Shown: positions 23,819 through 39,806 of the stretch, piece after piece
Layout: each line of letters begins with the position of its first letter
Numbering within the stretch: position 1 is the first letter of the stretch
Assembly (NCBI GenBank): GCA_964006375.1
Contig: OZ023262.1
Location: 55,762,366-55,826,365, forward strand
Length of the DNA: 64,000 nt
DNA from: Tillus elongatus
Taxonomy: Eukaryota > Arthropoda > Insecta > Coleoptera > Cleridae
Direction of reading: 5' to 3'
The notes under the pieces: model-generated
Told to the model about the DNA's origin: nothing
What the model saw: the letters and a program-made list of their open reading frames with translations, nothing else
The model's database searches: none
Made by a program: the position numbers and the translations under genes

Positions 23819-23914
23819 CGCAGTTTTGTAATGTAATTTCTCAAATAGACATTTAAGTAACACGCCTGAATTTAAGCAATTAATTGAGGACATGCTGAAA
23901 AGTAACAATTACTG

Positions 23915-24040
23915 AGGCCGTGGCACTGTGTCGGGGAAAGTTGAACGTCTGCACGTTACACCCGTCGGAGTAAGCGTAAAGTCGTTGGTACTGTGTATCA
24001 TACGATGTGGGGCATGTAAAATATCGCTGCTCTTCTTTGG
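23915..24040 (+). repeat. Diverged copy of the SINE body
   Basis: GTTGAACGTCTGCACGTTAC, CCGTCGGAG, GCGTAAAGTCG and ATACGATGTGGGGCA correspond to the central domain of the SINE at 35480-35833. The tRNA head and tail are gone. Confidence 0.55.
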
Positions 24041-24534
24041 TAGGTGTTCGAAAATATTTCCAGGTTTGTTAAATCATGAGATTTTAAACGAGAGCTCTAC
24101 CTGTTTCTATGTTTTTTTAATATCCACCAACAGCTGTATAATTTTCTTAGGAACATCAATTGCTTGAGATCGATCAATATTTCAGCATTAAGATTTACGA
24201 AAATTGTAGCTGAAGAGATAAAACTCAACAAAAACTGTTTTATTAAACCTCTTTAGATGTCAATTTTTGTCTTCAAGTCGCCCTATTTTGGAAACTGTTA
24301 GATAGAAGTACCAACTATGGTACATAAAGACATATTAGAATTTAAGAAGGAATCTAAAAATATAATAATATATAGAGTACTGGTGTTCACTTCTGGTAAG
24401 ACCGGAAACAATATGAAGCTATACCTATTGTCTTTGACCAGATAATTAAACAAAACATACCTCTAGAAATTTTCAGATTTCAAATCGGGGGGGTTCCTGA
24501 TATACGGCTAACGGTCCAAGTTCGCAGGATACCA
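24041..24534. other. No recognised feature
   Basis: AT-rich, without supported ORFs or known repeats. Confidence 0.4.
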
Positions 24535-26618
<2,084 letters not shown>

Positions 26619-27403
26619 AGCTTCGAAAGTTTTTACCTCTCTATAACAGAAATTTTCTTTATGACATTTCGATAAACTTGTAAGTTTTGAGGTGTTAAAA
26701 ACCTTATATAAACACTGACTGAGTTTTTGGGGGTGATTATTGTTAACATTACGTATACCAGTTTTTGATTAAATCTTCGCATTACGCATACTCTTAATAC
26801 AGATGCTGTTTGAAAAGACGTAGTTACATAAATCGATTTACTTCTGAAGCTTTTCCGAATGATTGAATTTATTTCGTGAGAAAAATTCATCTGCTGTTAT
26901 TATTCACGAAGTCTCCTTCCGGGCAATTAATTCTTGCTTTTGCTCACGCTTGGTAAGGTGTAATCTTTATAAACGTTACAGGGCTTTTCATATTTACTTT
27001 CGTGACGTCTCTGAAATGTAAGAAGCTGGTATCTTAAAGATGAATTAAATTTGTTGACGGGCTGAGCTGCATCTGACACTGTATTCCCTGTGAATTTAAA
27101 GGTATACAAATGTAAGATTCTTAGTAGAAATCGTGGATCTATAGAATCTCCAGATATCGTTTTTTTTGTGGAGTATAAAGATGTTCAGTGTACAGTGTGT
27201 TAAGCAGAAGCAAAAAAAATCAACACGACAGAAATAAAAGTTGTTCAGAGAACAAGATGAGTTAGCAGCATCACAGAAAGGTCCATCAAATAAGTTAGCA
27301 GCACACGCGAAAAAGGGCAATTAATTTATATTATAATTAATTCCATTTGACATAAGTATAGTTCCGGTTCTGGTGTATGAGTCGGTTTTCCATATAAGCA
27401 AAA
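26619..27403. other. No confidently recognised feature
   Basis: A minus frame at 27096-27320 is Cys- and Phe-rich but matches no family I know. The sequence just before 27404 may be the 5' region of the LINE that follows. Confidence 0.35.
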
Positions 27404-29714
27404 ATGATGATGGCTCCTCCTTGTACAAAAGATTCCGGAGGTAAAATACCCCTCCATTTGGATCTCCGGGAGAGGGGTGTACATGGGGCGTCAGCATCAA
27501 GATTTAACATATCATTCTCGAAAATATGTGGCTTAAATTCTAACCTGAACTCCGTCCACCATTTCCTCCAGGCTAGTAGGCCCCAACTCCTCTTCCTCAC
27601 CGAAACTCAAATCAGTGCCAAAACAGCCAATAATCACCTTAATTTCCCGGGGTATGAGCTCCTTACTTCCTTTAGATTGCATGGAGGCGTGTGCGCTTAC
27701 GTCCGTTGCAATCTACCCTGCACCAGACTCCCAAATTTAGAAGCTGGAAGAAAAGACATACTATGGATAAAACTCTCTCTCAGGGCTGCAACGAAATTCA
27801 TTCGTTGCATTTACCGGTCACTTTCTGCCAACAACTTTGTCCAGTACTTTGACTACCTTTCTGAAAAAACCGACCATCTGATTTTTGAATATCCTTTCTC
27901 CGAGATCACTATTCTTGGTGACTTCAATGTCCATAAAAAGAAATGACTAGGATCTTCAAAAACCGATCCACCAGGAAGAGCAGCGGAGGCCTTTGCAGTC
28001 AGCAATTCTTTAGCCAATATGGTTCAGCAACCTACTTACTTTCCTCGCATACCATCACACAGCTCAAATTCCTTGGATCTCCTTCTTACTACAAAACCGG
28101 AATGATATAAGATATCAGTCACCGCCCCCCTTGGACGTCTGTCTGCTTCTCTCATCCTGACCCCTCTGATATCTCACAAAACGTCACCGAAGTTATCCAA
28201 GCTGGCATGGAATTATTTATTCCACGTACACAGAAAACCTCTGCCACCCAAAAGCCCTGGTTCTCTAAATCCTGTGACAAGGCCAGACTTGAAAAGGTCA
28301 AAGCTCACAAAACGCTTCTACACAATACCAGTCAAGAAAACCGTCATGAACTTTTTGACTCGGTTTTCGCCAGCAATTCTTCTCTCAGCCCACCTTTAAA
28401 TGTTCAACCACCAACAGTCCCCAATGTCGCGCATAAAATGACGGATATCATTTTCAAAACTAAAAAGGTACGAAAGATGCTCTCTTCTCTTAATACCAGG
28501 AAAGCCTCTGGCCTTGACGTGATCCCAGCAATTGTCCTCAAAAAAAGCGCACCAGAACTGGCTCCTGTCCTGACTCGTCCGTTTCAGACATCTTACAATA
28601 GAGGCATATTCCCTAGTAACTGGAAAACTGCTCGAGTACAACCCGTCCCCAAGAAAGGATCCAAAGCGCTTCCTTGCAACTACAGGCCTATTTCTCTCCT
28701 TTCAGTCGTCTCTAAAGTGATGGAAAAGTATATAAACACCGAATTACTAAAATTTCTTGAAAAACACAGTTTAATCCACGATAGGCAGTATGGATTCCAT
28801 CAGCGCAGATCAACTGCCGACCTCCTTTCCTTTGTCACCCATTCTTGGAACAAGTCTATGGAACTACATGGTGAATCCCAGATTGTCGCTCTAGACATAT
28901 CCAAAGCATTCGACCAGGTCTGGCACGCAGCACTGCTTAATAAACTTCCGGCCTATGGCCTACCACCAAAACTCTGTACCTGGACAGCAAATTTCCTCTC
29001 CAACCGGAGCATTTCTGTTGTCGTGGATGGCCATTCCTCTAAACTGTATCCAATTAATGCAGGAGTTCCTCAAGGTTCAGCTTTAGCCCTTACTTTGTTT
29101 CTTCTCCACATCAATGACCTCCTCTCTAGCACATCCAACCCAGTTCACAGTTACGCGGACGACGGTACCCTCCACTCAAATATACAATATTCTAAGCCTG
29201 TCTCTTTAACCCAATTACATGAGGATCACAGACTCATGGAGGGATCTGTCCCTGTGGATCTCCAAAAAATATTAGACTGGGGAAGTAGAAATCTTGTACA
29301 ATTCAACCCCACCAAATCAGAGTCTTGCTTTCTTTCCCATAAGAGATACACCAGCCCTAGACATCACAGTAAACAACCAAGTTATTCAAAGTAATGAGTC
29401 TTTTTCACTTGTTGGCATTTCCGTGGATCGAAATCTCAATTGGCACCAACATGTCACATCAATTGCAGAAGCGGTCGCTAAGAAATTAGGTTTCCTCTTC
29501 CGGGCTCGCAAATACTTTTCACCACCTAATCTCTATACCTTATATACATCACAAATAAGACCAACCCTCGAATAATGCTCCCACATCTGGGCTGCTGCTG
29601 CCGCTTCTACACTCGCTATCCTCGACTCCATTCGGAAGAGAGCTATACGTCTCATCGGTGACCGTACCCTCACCCAAAGGCTGCCATCCCTTGCCCATCG
29701 ACGTGCCGTTGGTG

Positions 29715-29754
<40 letters not shown>

Positions 29755-29957
29755 TAGATATCTACACGGGCACTGCTCAGAAGAGCTTTCTTCCATAGTT
29801 CCTCCACCTGTTGCCCCCAACAGATCTATCAGGGGAACAGAGCGAATGCACCCTTTTACCGTCCAGGTCACCATAGAACATCTTGTTATGTCCGCTCTTT
29901 TGTCCCGAGGACTTCCAAGTTGTGAAATTCCTTGCCGGCACATGTTTTTTATATATA
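27404..29957 (+). pseudogene. Jockey-superfamily LINE ORF2: endonuclease plus RT
   Basis: The apurinic-type endonuclease is at 27500-27945 (KICGLNSNLNSVHHFLQ, LLFLTETQISAK, ITILGDFNVHKKK) and ends at TGA where Trp is expected. The frame resumes at 28207. The region between HNTSQENRHELF and FDSVFASNSS lacks roughly 80 residues common in relatives. RT motifs follow: ASGLDVIPAIVLKK, ARVQPVPKKGS, NYRPISLLSVVSKVMEK, ALDISKAFDQVWH, INAGVPQGSALALTLF and SYADDGTLHS. A frameshift near 29330 leads into LVGISVDRNLNWHQHV and GFLFRARKYFSP, then a stop at 29573 before CSHIW, and RKRAIRLIGDRTLTQRLPSL. The 3' end is lost near 29957. GC content is higher than in the flanks. Confidence 0.85.
29719..29752 (+). 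repeat. (CT)n run inside LINE codons
   Basis: GACCTCTCTC... expands a GDLSLFYRY-coding site into a run of Ser-Leu codons. It presumably arose by slippage after the LINE died. Confidence 0.8.
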
Positions 29958-30129
29958 TTGTATTTTGTGGAGCCAAATAGTCTGGTTTAAAGTCGAAAAT
30001 AAATGTACTTTTTGTGCTGACTATGCAGCGAATATCGTGATTGATATTGTGTAATTTGTAAGTGAGGTTTTTCCATCAGTTGGTTGGTAATTGAGTTTGA
30101 AGTGAAACATTTAGACTATATTGTGTGTT

Positions 30130-31001
30130 AAATGTGGAATAATATGTCTTTATCTGCGGAATATACTGATTTGAAGAAAAAATAGAGAAGTGAATTAAAC
30201 TGCATACATTGCAAATTAAGGAAGACATCAAACGGGAAATTACCAATTTGCTGTTAGCCCTAAAGACATTGACGCAGGAAATATAGGACATTAAGGTTAG
30301 TTGTGATGAAATAGAGAAGAAACAGAACTTGTTGGAGAAGAGGTTAAAAAAGAATAATATATATAATAGTATTTGGACTTCACGTAGATGGAGGTGAAGA
30401 TCTGGCTGAGAAAATTTTAAAATTTTTAATACGTTCTTTGAAGATACATTGAACACAGAGTGACTTCAATGATGTGTATAAGATTGGCAGAGGAATACAC
30501 AGGCCAATCATATTAGAGTTCTTGTGTAATATTACAAAGAGATCTGTTTCGTCAAAGTCGTTCAAGTTAAGGGGATCTAAAGTACTTATAGGGCAGGACC
30601 TGCACGCCAAGGAACAAAGACAGGGAAAAATACTTCGAAAAGCTATTAGGCTTGCTCTTATTAAAAAGCAAAATGCATATATCAAGTCTATGCAACACTA
30701 CGTTAACGGTGACATATTTGGGATAGAAGATCTTGAGGACTTGCCAGAGACTGAAACGCTGGAAGAGCTTGCACTTGAACTTAACTCAAACACTGCGCAG
30801 TCGGCACCCATCATAGAGAGGTCTGGGGCGGTTTTAAGTGGGGTGCCAAGCAGTTCAGAAAGAGCAAAGGTGGCTCATAAGACGATGCAGAAGATTTGTC
30901 GTTCAGGTGTGGCCAGCCCAGGCGAGAAGCCGAACACTAGCCAGGCCCAAAGAAGGCAGGGAACACCGTTGCTCAAGACAGGACAGAAGTATCTGCAATG
31001 A
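30130..31001 (+). pseudogene. LINE ORF1-like protein remnant
   Basis: Frames give a coiled-coil start (EDIKREITNLLLALKTLTQE, EIEKKQNLLEKRLKKNN), IFGLHVDGGEDLAEKIL, FNDVYKIGRG, RPIILEFLCNITKRS, and LKGSKV-like FKLRGSKVLIGQDLHAKEQR, the usual order of LINE-encoded RNA-binding ORF1 proteins. At least two frameshifts occur before 30474. The segment 30700-31001 is acidic, then Ser/Arg-rich, and not recognised. Confidence 0.6.
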
Positions 31002-31216
31002 CGTTCACAGCTGCCTCTGTGTATGTGTTTTTGTAGGTGGTGTCTTTTTTGTGCAAATCAGTGTTTATTGTCTGATATATGGAAAACTGATAAAATATTG
31101 AAATTTGTATTGGTTTATTTTGGTTCTATTATACGTAGGTTATACCAAATTCCATGCCTTTTCTTTTAACGAAACATATTTATTAAAATATTTTTGTGAA
31201 AATTCACTACCATAAC

Positions 31217-33477
<2,261 letters not shown>

Positions 33478-33503
33478 ACGCACTTGCTGCGTGCAGACAT
33501 TTT

Positions 33504-34036
33504 TTTCTTGGTTTCAATACAAATTTCCTGCCAATGCTGCGGTTAGAAAGTGCTTGTTTTTTGTTACTGTAAAAAAGCTGAAGAACACATTAATTGAAGA
33601 GGCAATAAACTTGACAAGATGACGTCGCGTTGTCACAGTTTGATGATGAACTCTACGTTCCACCAGCAAGAGCAGGAAGTGTAGCAAGCTTGCATAACAT
33701 TCTAACAGAACTGAGGATCAGCTGTCGCCCCTCATTTCCGGTAAATTATCAACATTGTTGTATGTTGCCTGCTGTTGTCACCTTGATAATACTAATATGT
33801 GTTGTGTTGTAATTGCTCTAAGCACCCTGCCCTCTCAATTTCCTTTACCTATACACGGTGGTCACTTAACTAGCTGACTATTGGGATCTCCCAAACCATG
33901 AAAGATACAGAGTTGGTTAAATTACAGAAACAGTGCGCCATTGTATGCTGATTCATAATCCGACGATACATTTTTGATAGGTTCTATCGTTGGTGAAATA
34001 TCATGAAAAAACTCACAAGTTGAATTTTTTTAATTT
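33504..34036. other. No recognised feature
   Basis: No supported ORF or repeat. A short coding-like stretch (33630-33812) has no known motif. Confidence 0.35.
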
Positions 34037-34121
34037 TTAGTGAATTTATATGAAAAATATTCACTATTCACCAATAGAGAGCTATCGACGGTGAGGCCGG
34101 CGGATTGTTTCCAAATCAGCG

Positions 34122-34195
<74 letters not shown>

Positions 34196-34230
34196 CGAGA
34201 AAGGTTAAGGGCAAGGCCGCAAGAAGCCAA

Positions 34231-34273
34231 CCGCATACACGTGTTTCAAGCTTATTAGCTATCATCAGTACGG
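34231..34273 (-). ncRNA. Hammerhead ribozyme, F3 left arm
   Basis: On minus: stem I CCGTA/TGCGG (one G-U), core CTGATGA, T, helix II AGCT/AGCT, T, GAAA, stem III ACAC/GTGT, cleavage expected after A. Core intact. Confidence 0.82.
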
Positions 34274-34540
34274 TATAGCCAGGTGATGATGGGAACACTC
34301 TGGATGAAGAAGCAAAAATACACGGATTCACAACAGGCAACCAGTGCACATTTGCAGCAACATTTGGAAGACCCTCAATTCGAGGGCAACAACCAAAATC
34401 GCCACGGAGGCAAAGAAATCACCTGCGTGAGCATCAGGAGGATCTTCCAAATGTTACTGCAAATGTGCACTGGTTGCCTTTTGTTACACCGTGTATTTTT
34501 GCTTTTTCATCCAGAGTGTTCTCATCCTCACCTGCCTATA

Positions 34541-34583
34541 CCATACTGATGATAGCTAATAAGCTTGAAACACGTGTATGCGG
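34541..34583 (+). ncRNA. Hammerhead ribozyme, F3 right arm
   Basis: Core CTGATGA (34546-34552), GAAA (34567-34570), stem III ACACGTGT (34570-34577), cleavage expected after A34578. Stem I CCATA/TGCGG has one mismatch. Confidence 0.78.
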
Positions 34584-34648
34584 TTGGCTTCTTGCGGCCT
34601 TGCCCTTAACCTTTCTCCTTGTATACAGAAATGCCGTGTTAAAACTCC

Positions 34649-34739
<91 letters not shown>

Positions 34740-35037
34740 GGCGCATTGAAAAGGAAACAGACCGATTTGCGTCCAGATAAATTTTTTTCAAAGAGACGCT
34801 GAAACACGTCAATTTTAATATTTAGGGGGACATGTTTTGACATAAAACTCAACTTTGTCACATCAACCCCTTAAGGGTGGTGATAACAACCCTTATATTT
34901 TAAATAGGGAATATGGATAGAGTGTTACACCATTTGAAAGCTCTTTCTTTTCTGAATTCAACACACAAATTTTTTTCGAAGGTTTAGCAGCTCGTTTAAA
35001 AATTATCCACAGTTGAAAATGCACAAACGCATTTCAC

Positions 35038-35130
35038 TCATTCCGATAAGAAATGTGCTGATAGTCAATGTTTTGTTGGTTTGTAAACAAAAAATTGACT
35101 ATCAGAACATTTCTTATCGGAATGAGAGAA
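35038..35130. repeat. Internal hairpin in mariner leader
   Basis: CATTCCGATAAGAAATGTG and the following bases pair with ...ACATTTCTTATCGGAATGAG over about 31 bp around a 24-nt loop rich in GTTTG/AAACA. The same hairpin recurs, diverged, in the right arm at 37268-37350. Confidence 0.8.
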
Positions 35131-35249
35131 ATGCGGTTTATTATTTCAGTTTATCGGTCGGTTTGATACTTGATAGTACTACCGAAGATTAATTTCACAA
35201 TGGTGTATTCTGTAGTAGAAAAAGTTGAAATAATAACTCTTTTTTAAAA

Positions 35250-36140
35250 AAAAAACGATGACTGTGCCAACCGTACCGCAAATTTGTTTGATGGACGACA
35301 TCCGAACAGACATGTTAACAGAAAATACATTTTGGAGTTAGTTGCAAAGTTTAGAAAAAGTGGTTCAGTAGTCAACAAAAAACTGGATCCTGGACGTGAA
35401 TTTCCGGTTAGAAATGAGACTACCGAGATTGAAGTTTTAGGACAAATTGCTGCAGACCCAACTTTAAGCACGAGAAAATAACCTCGGTGGTTCAGGGGTA
35501 AGAACGTATGCCTCTGAACCGAAGGGTACTGGGTTCGATCCCAGGGTACTCCTTTCACTTTTTCAGTACATACTGTAACATTAACATCAACCGAGGTTCT
35601 GGCATTGTATTTGAGCAAGTTGAATGCCTGCACGTTCCGCCCTTCGGAGGGGGCGTAAAGCCAGTCCCGTGTCCATGCGATGTTGGGCACGTTAAAGATC
35701 CCTACCCTCCTTACATAAAGGCTGGGGTTCGGCAAAATTTCTAGGCTGGTGAGGTGAAACTGCTCCCTGGCGTCGATGATTGGCCATAGTTGCGGAAATA
35801 GGCCAACGGTAAAGAAACAAAACACACACATACAAGCACGAGAAAATTGGCCACTGTTTCAAACATCAAAAGAAGAACTATTCAGCGAATATTGAAGCAT
35901 CATGAATTTCACCCGTATAAAATTCATCTTGTACAACAACTGAATGAAGATGATTCTGATCGGCGGCTGGAGTTTTGTGAAGTTATGACTGCACGAATAG
36001 CTGATAACGGGAACTTTCTGTTCAATATCTGTTTTTCAGACACGTTTTTATTAAACTATACAGTCAATCGTCATAATTGTCGTTATTGGGCAGATAATAA
36101 TCCAAGAAATTTTCGCGAAGTCCACACTCAATTCAGTTAA
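35250..36140 (+). pseudogene. Mariner transposase N-terminal half, left arm, SINE-interrupted
   Basis: FDGRHPNRHVNRKYILELVA and KFRKSGSVVNKK (DUF4817 helix-turn-helix), EVLGQIAADPTLSTRK, then the SINE, then TIQRILKHHEFHPYKIHLVQ, QLNEDDSDRRLEFCEVM, and NRHNCRYWADNNPR. The SDE.. motif with the first catalytic Asp is damaged (FSDTFLLNYT). The frame ends at 36138 where the arm joins the other copy. Confidence 0.85.
35480..35833 (+). mobile_element. tRNA-headed SINE, copy 1, with 14-bp TSD
   Basis: AAGCACGAGAAAAT repeats at 35466-35479 and 35834-35847. The head has an A box-like TGGTTCAGGGGTAAG and B box GGTTCGATCCC. The body contains CACGTTCCGCCCTTCGGAGG and GCGATGTTGGGCACGTTAAA, and the tail is (CA)n. 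RNA polymerase III transcription and LINE-mediated insertion are expected for this class. The uninterrupted site is at 36930-36950. Confidence 0.85.
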
Positions 36141-37200
36141 GAAAGTGTTCAAATTGTTGACCACGAGCTTCCATACAAAAGTACAAATTTTGTTCAAAAT
36201 GAGCTCTGACATTCTGGAGCATTTGTGGAGTTATTAGACGGCATTCTTCAACAATGCGTCGTCGTAATTCTTCCAGAGACTCCGGTTCTGTTGCGAAAAT
36301 TCTACTCTTTAAATGGCGCCATAGAAAGAAGTCTAAAGGAGTTAAATCCGGTGATCTAGGGGGCGACTCAATAACACCTCTACGCCCAATTCATTGCTCT
36401 GGAAACTCTCTGTTCAAAAACTCCCTAACACGTTGTGGAAAATGCGGAGGAGCTCCATCTTGTTAAAACACTAATTGATTTTCTTGATAGCGATCATCAT
36501 TTTCAACAATGTCAATTCGTAGAGGGTAAACGATAACTTCTAGTAACTCCAAATACGTTTCGCCACTCAAATTTCCACCAAAATTAAACGCTCTCCAAAA
36601 ATGCCAGTCCAGACATTCAATTTCTGTGGAGTTTGAGTGTGGAATTCTTGAAAATTTCTTGGATAATTATCTGCCCAATAACGACAATTATGACGTAATA
36701 TATTATGTATTTAATAAAAACGTAAACTCGTCTGAAAAACAGATATTGAACAGAAAGTTCCCGTTATCAGCTTATCATGCAGTCATAACTTCACAAAACT
36801 CCAGCCTCCGATCAAAATCATCTTCAGTTAGTTGTTGTACAAGATGAATTTTATACGGGTGAAATTTATGATGCTTCAATATTCGCTGAATAGTTCTTAT
36901 TTTGATGTTTGAAACAGTGGCCAATTTTCTCGTGCTCAAAGTTGGGTCTACAGCAATTTGTCATGAAACTTCAATCTCAGTAGTCTCCTTATAACCGGAA
37001 ATTCGCGTTCAGGATCCCGTTTTTTGTTGGCTACTAGACCACTTTGTCGAAACTTTGCAACTAACTCAAACATGTATTTTCTGTTAAGATGTCTGTTCGA
37101 ATGTCGTTCATTAAACAAATTTGCGGTACGGTTGGCACAGTCATCGTTTTTGAAAAAAAAAGAGTAATTATTTCAACTATTTCTTCTACAGAACACACCA
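36139..37200 (-). pseudogene. Mariner transposase, right-arm full-length copy, decayed
   Basis: On minus from about 37200: NRTANLFNERHSNRHLNRKY, ELVAKFRQSGLVANKKRDPE, then shifted frames across ...ARENWPLFQTSK, IRTIQRILKHHKFHPYKIHL, VQQLTEDDFDRRLEFCEVMT, HNCRYWADNYPRNFQEFHTQ, FGGNLSGETYLELLE, DIVENDDRYQENQLVF, and RSPDLTPLDFFLWRHLKS with the third Asp, ending YFCMEARGQQFEHF. Stops and shifts are scattered. Confidence 0.8.
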
Positions 37201-37655
37201 TTGTGAAATTAATTTTCGGTAGTACTATCAAGTATCAAACTGACCGATAAACTGAAACCGTATTTCTCTCATTCCGATAAGAAATGTTCTGCTAGTCCAT
37301 TTGTTGTTTAAAAACCAACAAAACATTGACTATCAGCACATTTCTTATCGGCATGAGTGAAATGCGTTTTTGCATCTTCAACTGTGAATAATTTTCAAAC
37401 GAGTTAATAAAAGTTCCAAAAAAATTAGTGTGCTGAATTCAGAAAAGAAAGAGCTTTCTAATGATGTAACACACGACCCATGTTCCCTTTTTTAAAATAT
37501 AAGGGTTGTTATCACCACCCTTAAGGGGTTGATGTGACAAAGTTGAGATATATGTCAAAACATGTCCCACTCAATATTAAAATTGACGTGTTTCAGCGTT
37601 TCTTAAAAAAATATTCTCTGCACGCAAATTGGTCTGTTTCGTTTTCAATGCGCCA

Positions 37656-37806
<151 letters not shown>

Positions 37807-37832
37807 GTATGTATACTTGCTGCGTCCCGATT

Positions 37833-38640
37833 TTTTTCTGTGAAACATAGTGGAAATAGGGTAAATAATTTTAGATCTTCTAGGAGCTAACCGAGCACCT
37901 AAAAAAGTAAGTTACATTCTTGAAGACAGTATTTTAAACACTTGAGGAAAATTAAAGATTTGTAGCGACCTTTTCGTGGAGATTTTAATTAACTTACACC
38001 AGAATGAGTCTGAAATCTCCTAGTTTTTTTGAAGACATTAAAATCGATCCCATCTAAATATTACGTGATGAATGCTTTAATTTTTCCCCGTCCAAGAAAT
38101 CTCCTTGGTAAATGAAATAATAATTTCCACTCGAGTGTAAATGTGTATTAGTTATGTTGTGCAGGTTGTCTAATAAATTTAAAAAGCCTTCATGAAACAA
38201 AATTAAATGCGGAGCAGCAGCAAGTCGTGCTAGCAGTAAAGAGGATTGCCGCAGTAAAAGTAGCACCACGCCTGCTGTCTTATTGGCAATAAGCAGGACG
38301 CACATCTGTGTTGAAAAGTTTGCTTCGTTCGCACTAACCTTCTTGCCGGCCTGGGTAAATACATGAGCTGGATTTCGTGTAACGTCAAGGTAGACAGTTT
38401 CCTTATAAAGTTATATGAAATGTTGCTGAAAAACCTATACAACAGAATTTAGTACTTCGGAGATACTCTTGCGGTATAAGTACAGAAATTGAGTGGGTGC
38501 TTTTTTTAAGGAAAAGTTACTGCTAGTAATAATCTACAATTAGACAGGATGATTTAGTAACGAGTTTTTCACCCACAAAAATATTAACTGGCTGTATTCG
38601 TTAATAAAGTAATAGGATTTTGACGTGGACGAAAAAAAGT
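37833..38640. other. No recognised feature
   Basis: No ORF with known motifs and no repeat matching the rest of the window. Confidence 0.35.
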
Positions 38641-38795
38641 GTGGACGCAGCAAGTGCGTTATAGTATACAGACTTTGAGAATACTTCTCTGGCTTCACTG
38701 TTGGTTTTTGTAGGTGAAGGACGTAGCCAGCGCGTGAGCTAACTGGAGCAAGTGGCCCTTCGAATTCTGGAAGTTCTAGGATGTTCTTCAATGCT

Positions 38796-38838
38796 TCTGT
38801 GACTATAGTTTCGCTGCTTGACAGCATTTTCAGACAGA
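38796..38838 (-). ncRNA. Hammerhead motif, PLE-3 left arm, G8-to-A
   Basis: On minus: stem I TCTGT/ACAGA perfect, core CTGAAAA, T, helix II GCTG/CAGC, GAAA, stem III ACTA/TAGT, cleavage position C. The invariant G8 is A, so self-cleavage is probably lost while the fold is kept. Confidence 0.7.
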
Positions 38839-39177
38839 TTAAAATTGAATTAGTACGAAATCATGACAACTACAAATAAATATCTGTTGCTATGTTGTGA
38901 TATGATGTTTTGATCAAAAAATTTTATCAAATTGAAAATAAAATGAAACACAGATGACAGATGAGGTTTTCAAAATGCCTATGTGATGTATGTCAATATT
39001 TAACATAAAAACTAGAACTAGCCTATAATAACTATGATAACAGTTACAACAATAAAATAACTAAAGAATAACAGTATAAAAGTAGTCTCTATACAACGAA
39101 AATATCGACATACATCAACTCATTATTTTATTACAACTTTTTTGAAATAATAGTTAAATTTATTTTCTTTGACATAT

Positions 39178-39486
39178 TTAATTAGAAAGAAGAATATCCA
39201 AGAAAGGGGAATTCATTAAATCAGTTTGTTCGTTTAAAACAAGGTAGTTATTGTCGTGTGTGTGCCTTTTGACTTCTAAAGCTTCAAAAAAGTCTAGTTT
39301 ACGTTTGTCATTATAAAAATGTAGTGGTTGTATGCGGTTATTTATTGTAGGTCTATGTTCGGTATCAATAATATGTTTTGCAAATGTAGATTTGTCAGCG
39401 TGGTTATTTCTAAATGCAGAAATATGTTCTTTGTATCGGGTGTTAAAATTTCTAGAAGTTTGACCTATGTAGATTGCGTTACAGAT
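39178..39486 (-). pseudogene. PLE-3 GIY-YIG endonuclease C-terminus
   Basis: On minus: NAIYIGQTSRNFNTRYKEH, FRNNHADKSTFAKHIIDTEH, RKLDFFEALEVKRHTHDNN, ending FLDILLSN and stop at 39178-39180. It has the YIG motif, the Arg in TRYKEH and the Glu in FFEALE. The GIY strand and all of RT are missing. The family differs from PLE-1 (YVG) and PLE-2. Confidence 0.85.
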
Positions 39487-39529
39487 ATTTATTTGTAGTT
39501 GTCATGATTTCGTACTAATTCAATTTTAA

Positions 39530-39572
39530 TCTGTCTGAAAATGCTGTCAAGCAGCGAAACTATAGTCACAGA
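39530..39572 (+). ncRNA. Hammerhead motif, PLE-3 right arm, G8-to-A
   Basis: Identical layout to the left arm: CTGAAAA at 39535-39541, GAAA 39556-39559, stem III 39559-39566, C39567, stem I 39530-39534/39568-39572. The ATG at 39541 of the short frame lies inside the ribozyme motif. Confidence 0.7.
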
Positions 39573-39729
39573 AGCATTGAAGAACATCCTAGAACTTCCA
39601 GAATTCGAAGGGCCACTTGCTCCAGTTAGCTCACGCGCTGGCTACGTCCTTCACCTACAAAAACCAACAGTGAAGCCAGAGAAGTATTCTCAAAGTCTGT
39701 ATGCAGTATGGACAAGTTTCACCAAGTAA
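39541..39729 (+). CDS. Short frame in PLE-3 arm, function unknown
   Basis: A 62-codon frame (MLSSSETIVTEALKNILELP...KYSQSLYAVWTSFTK) begins inside the HHR and reads through the arm into the tail. The inverted arm encodes the same residues on minus (38827 down to about 38665). Duplication rather than selection may explain its conservation. It could be the start of a PLE ORF or chance. Confidence 0.3.
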   Translation: MLSSSETIVTEALKNILELPEFEGPLAPVSSRAGYVLHLQKPTVKPEKYSQSLYAVWTSFTK

Positions 39730-39806
39730 GGGCAACAACAATCAATGCGTTATAGTATATAGTATCAAATTTTCGTAGTATCAAATTTGGTTAGCAGTGT
39801 AACATA

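Larger units (their letters stand above)
34194..34653 (+). mobile_element. HHR-bearing foldback F3 in (TA)n
   Basis: Arms 34195-34375 and 34441-34618 are inverted. Only the right side has an unpaired tail of about 35 nt (34619-34653, TTGTATACAGAAATGCCG...). Each arm has an HHR. Any TSD is hidden in TA repeats. No ORF. The layout equals F1 and F2 with unrelated arm sequence. Confidence 0.78.
38655..39759 (-). mobile_element. PLE-3: foldback Penelope-like fragment with GIY-YIG and 14-bp TSD
   Basis: TGCGTTATAGTATA at 38655-38668 and 39746-39759 flanks 38669-39745. Inverted arms 38669-38898 and 39487-39702 each contain an HHR-like motif and the same short frame beginning MLSSSETIVTEALK. A GIY-YIG fragment fills the loop on minus. 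The right side has an unpaired tail of about 43 nt. Confidence 0.85.
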
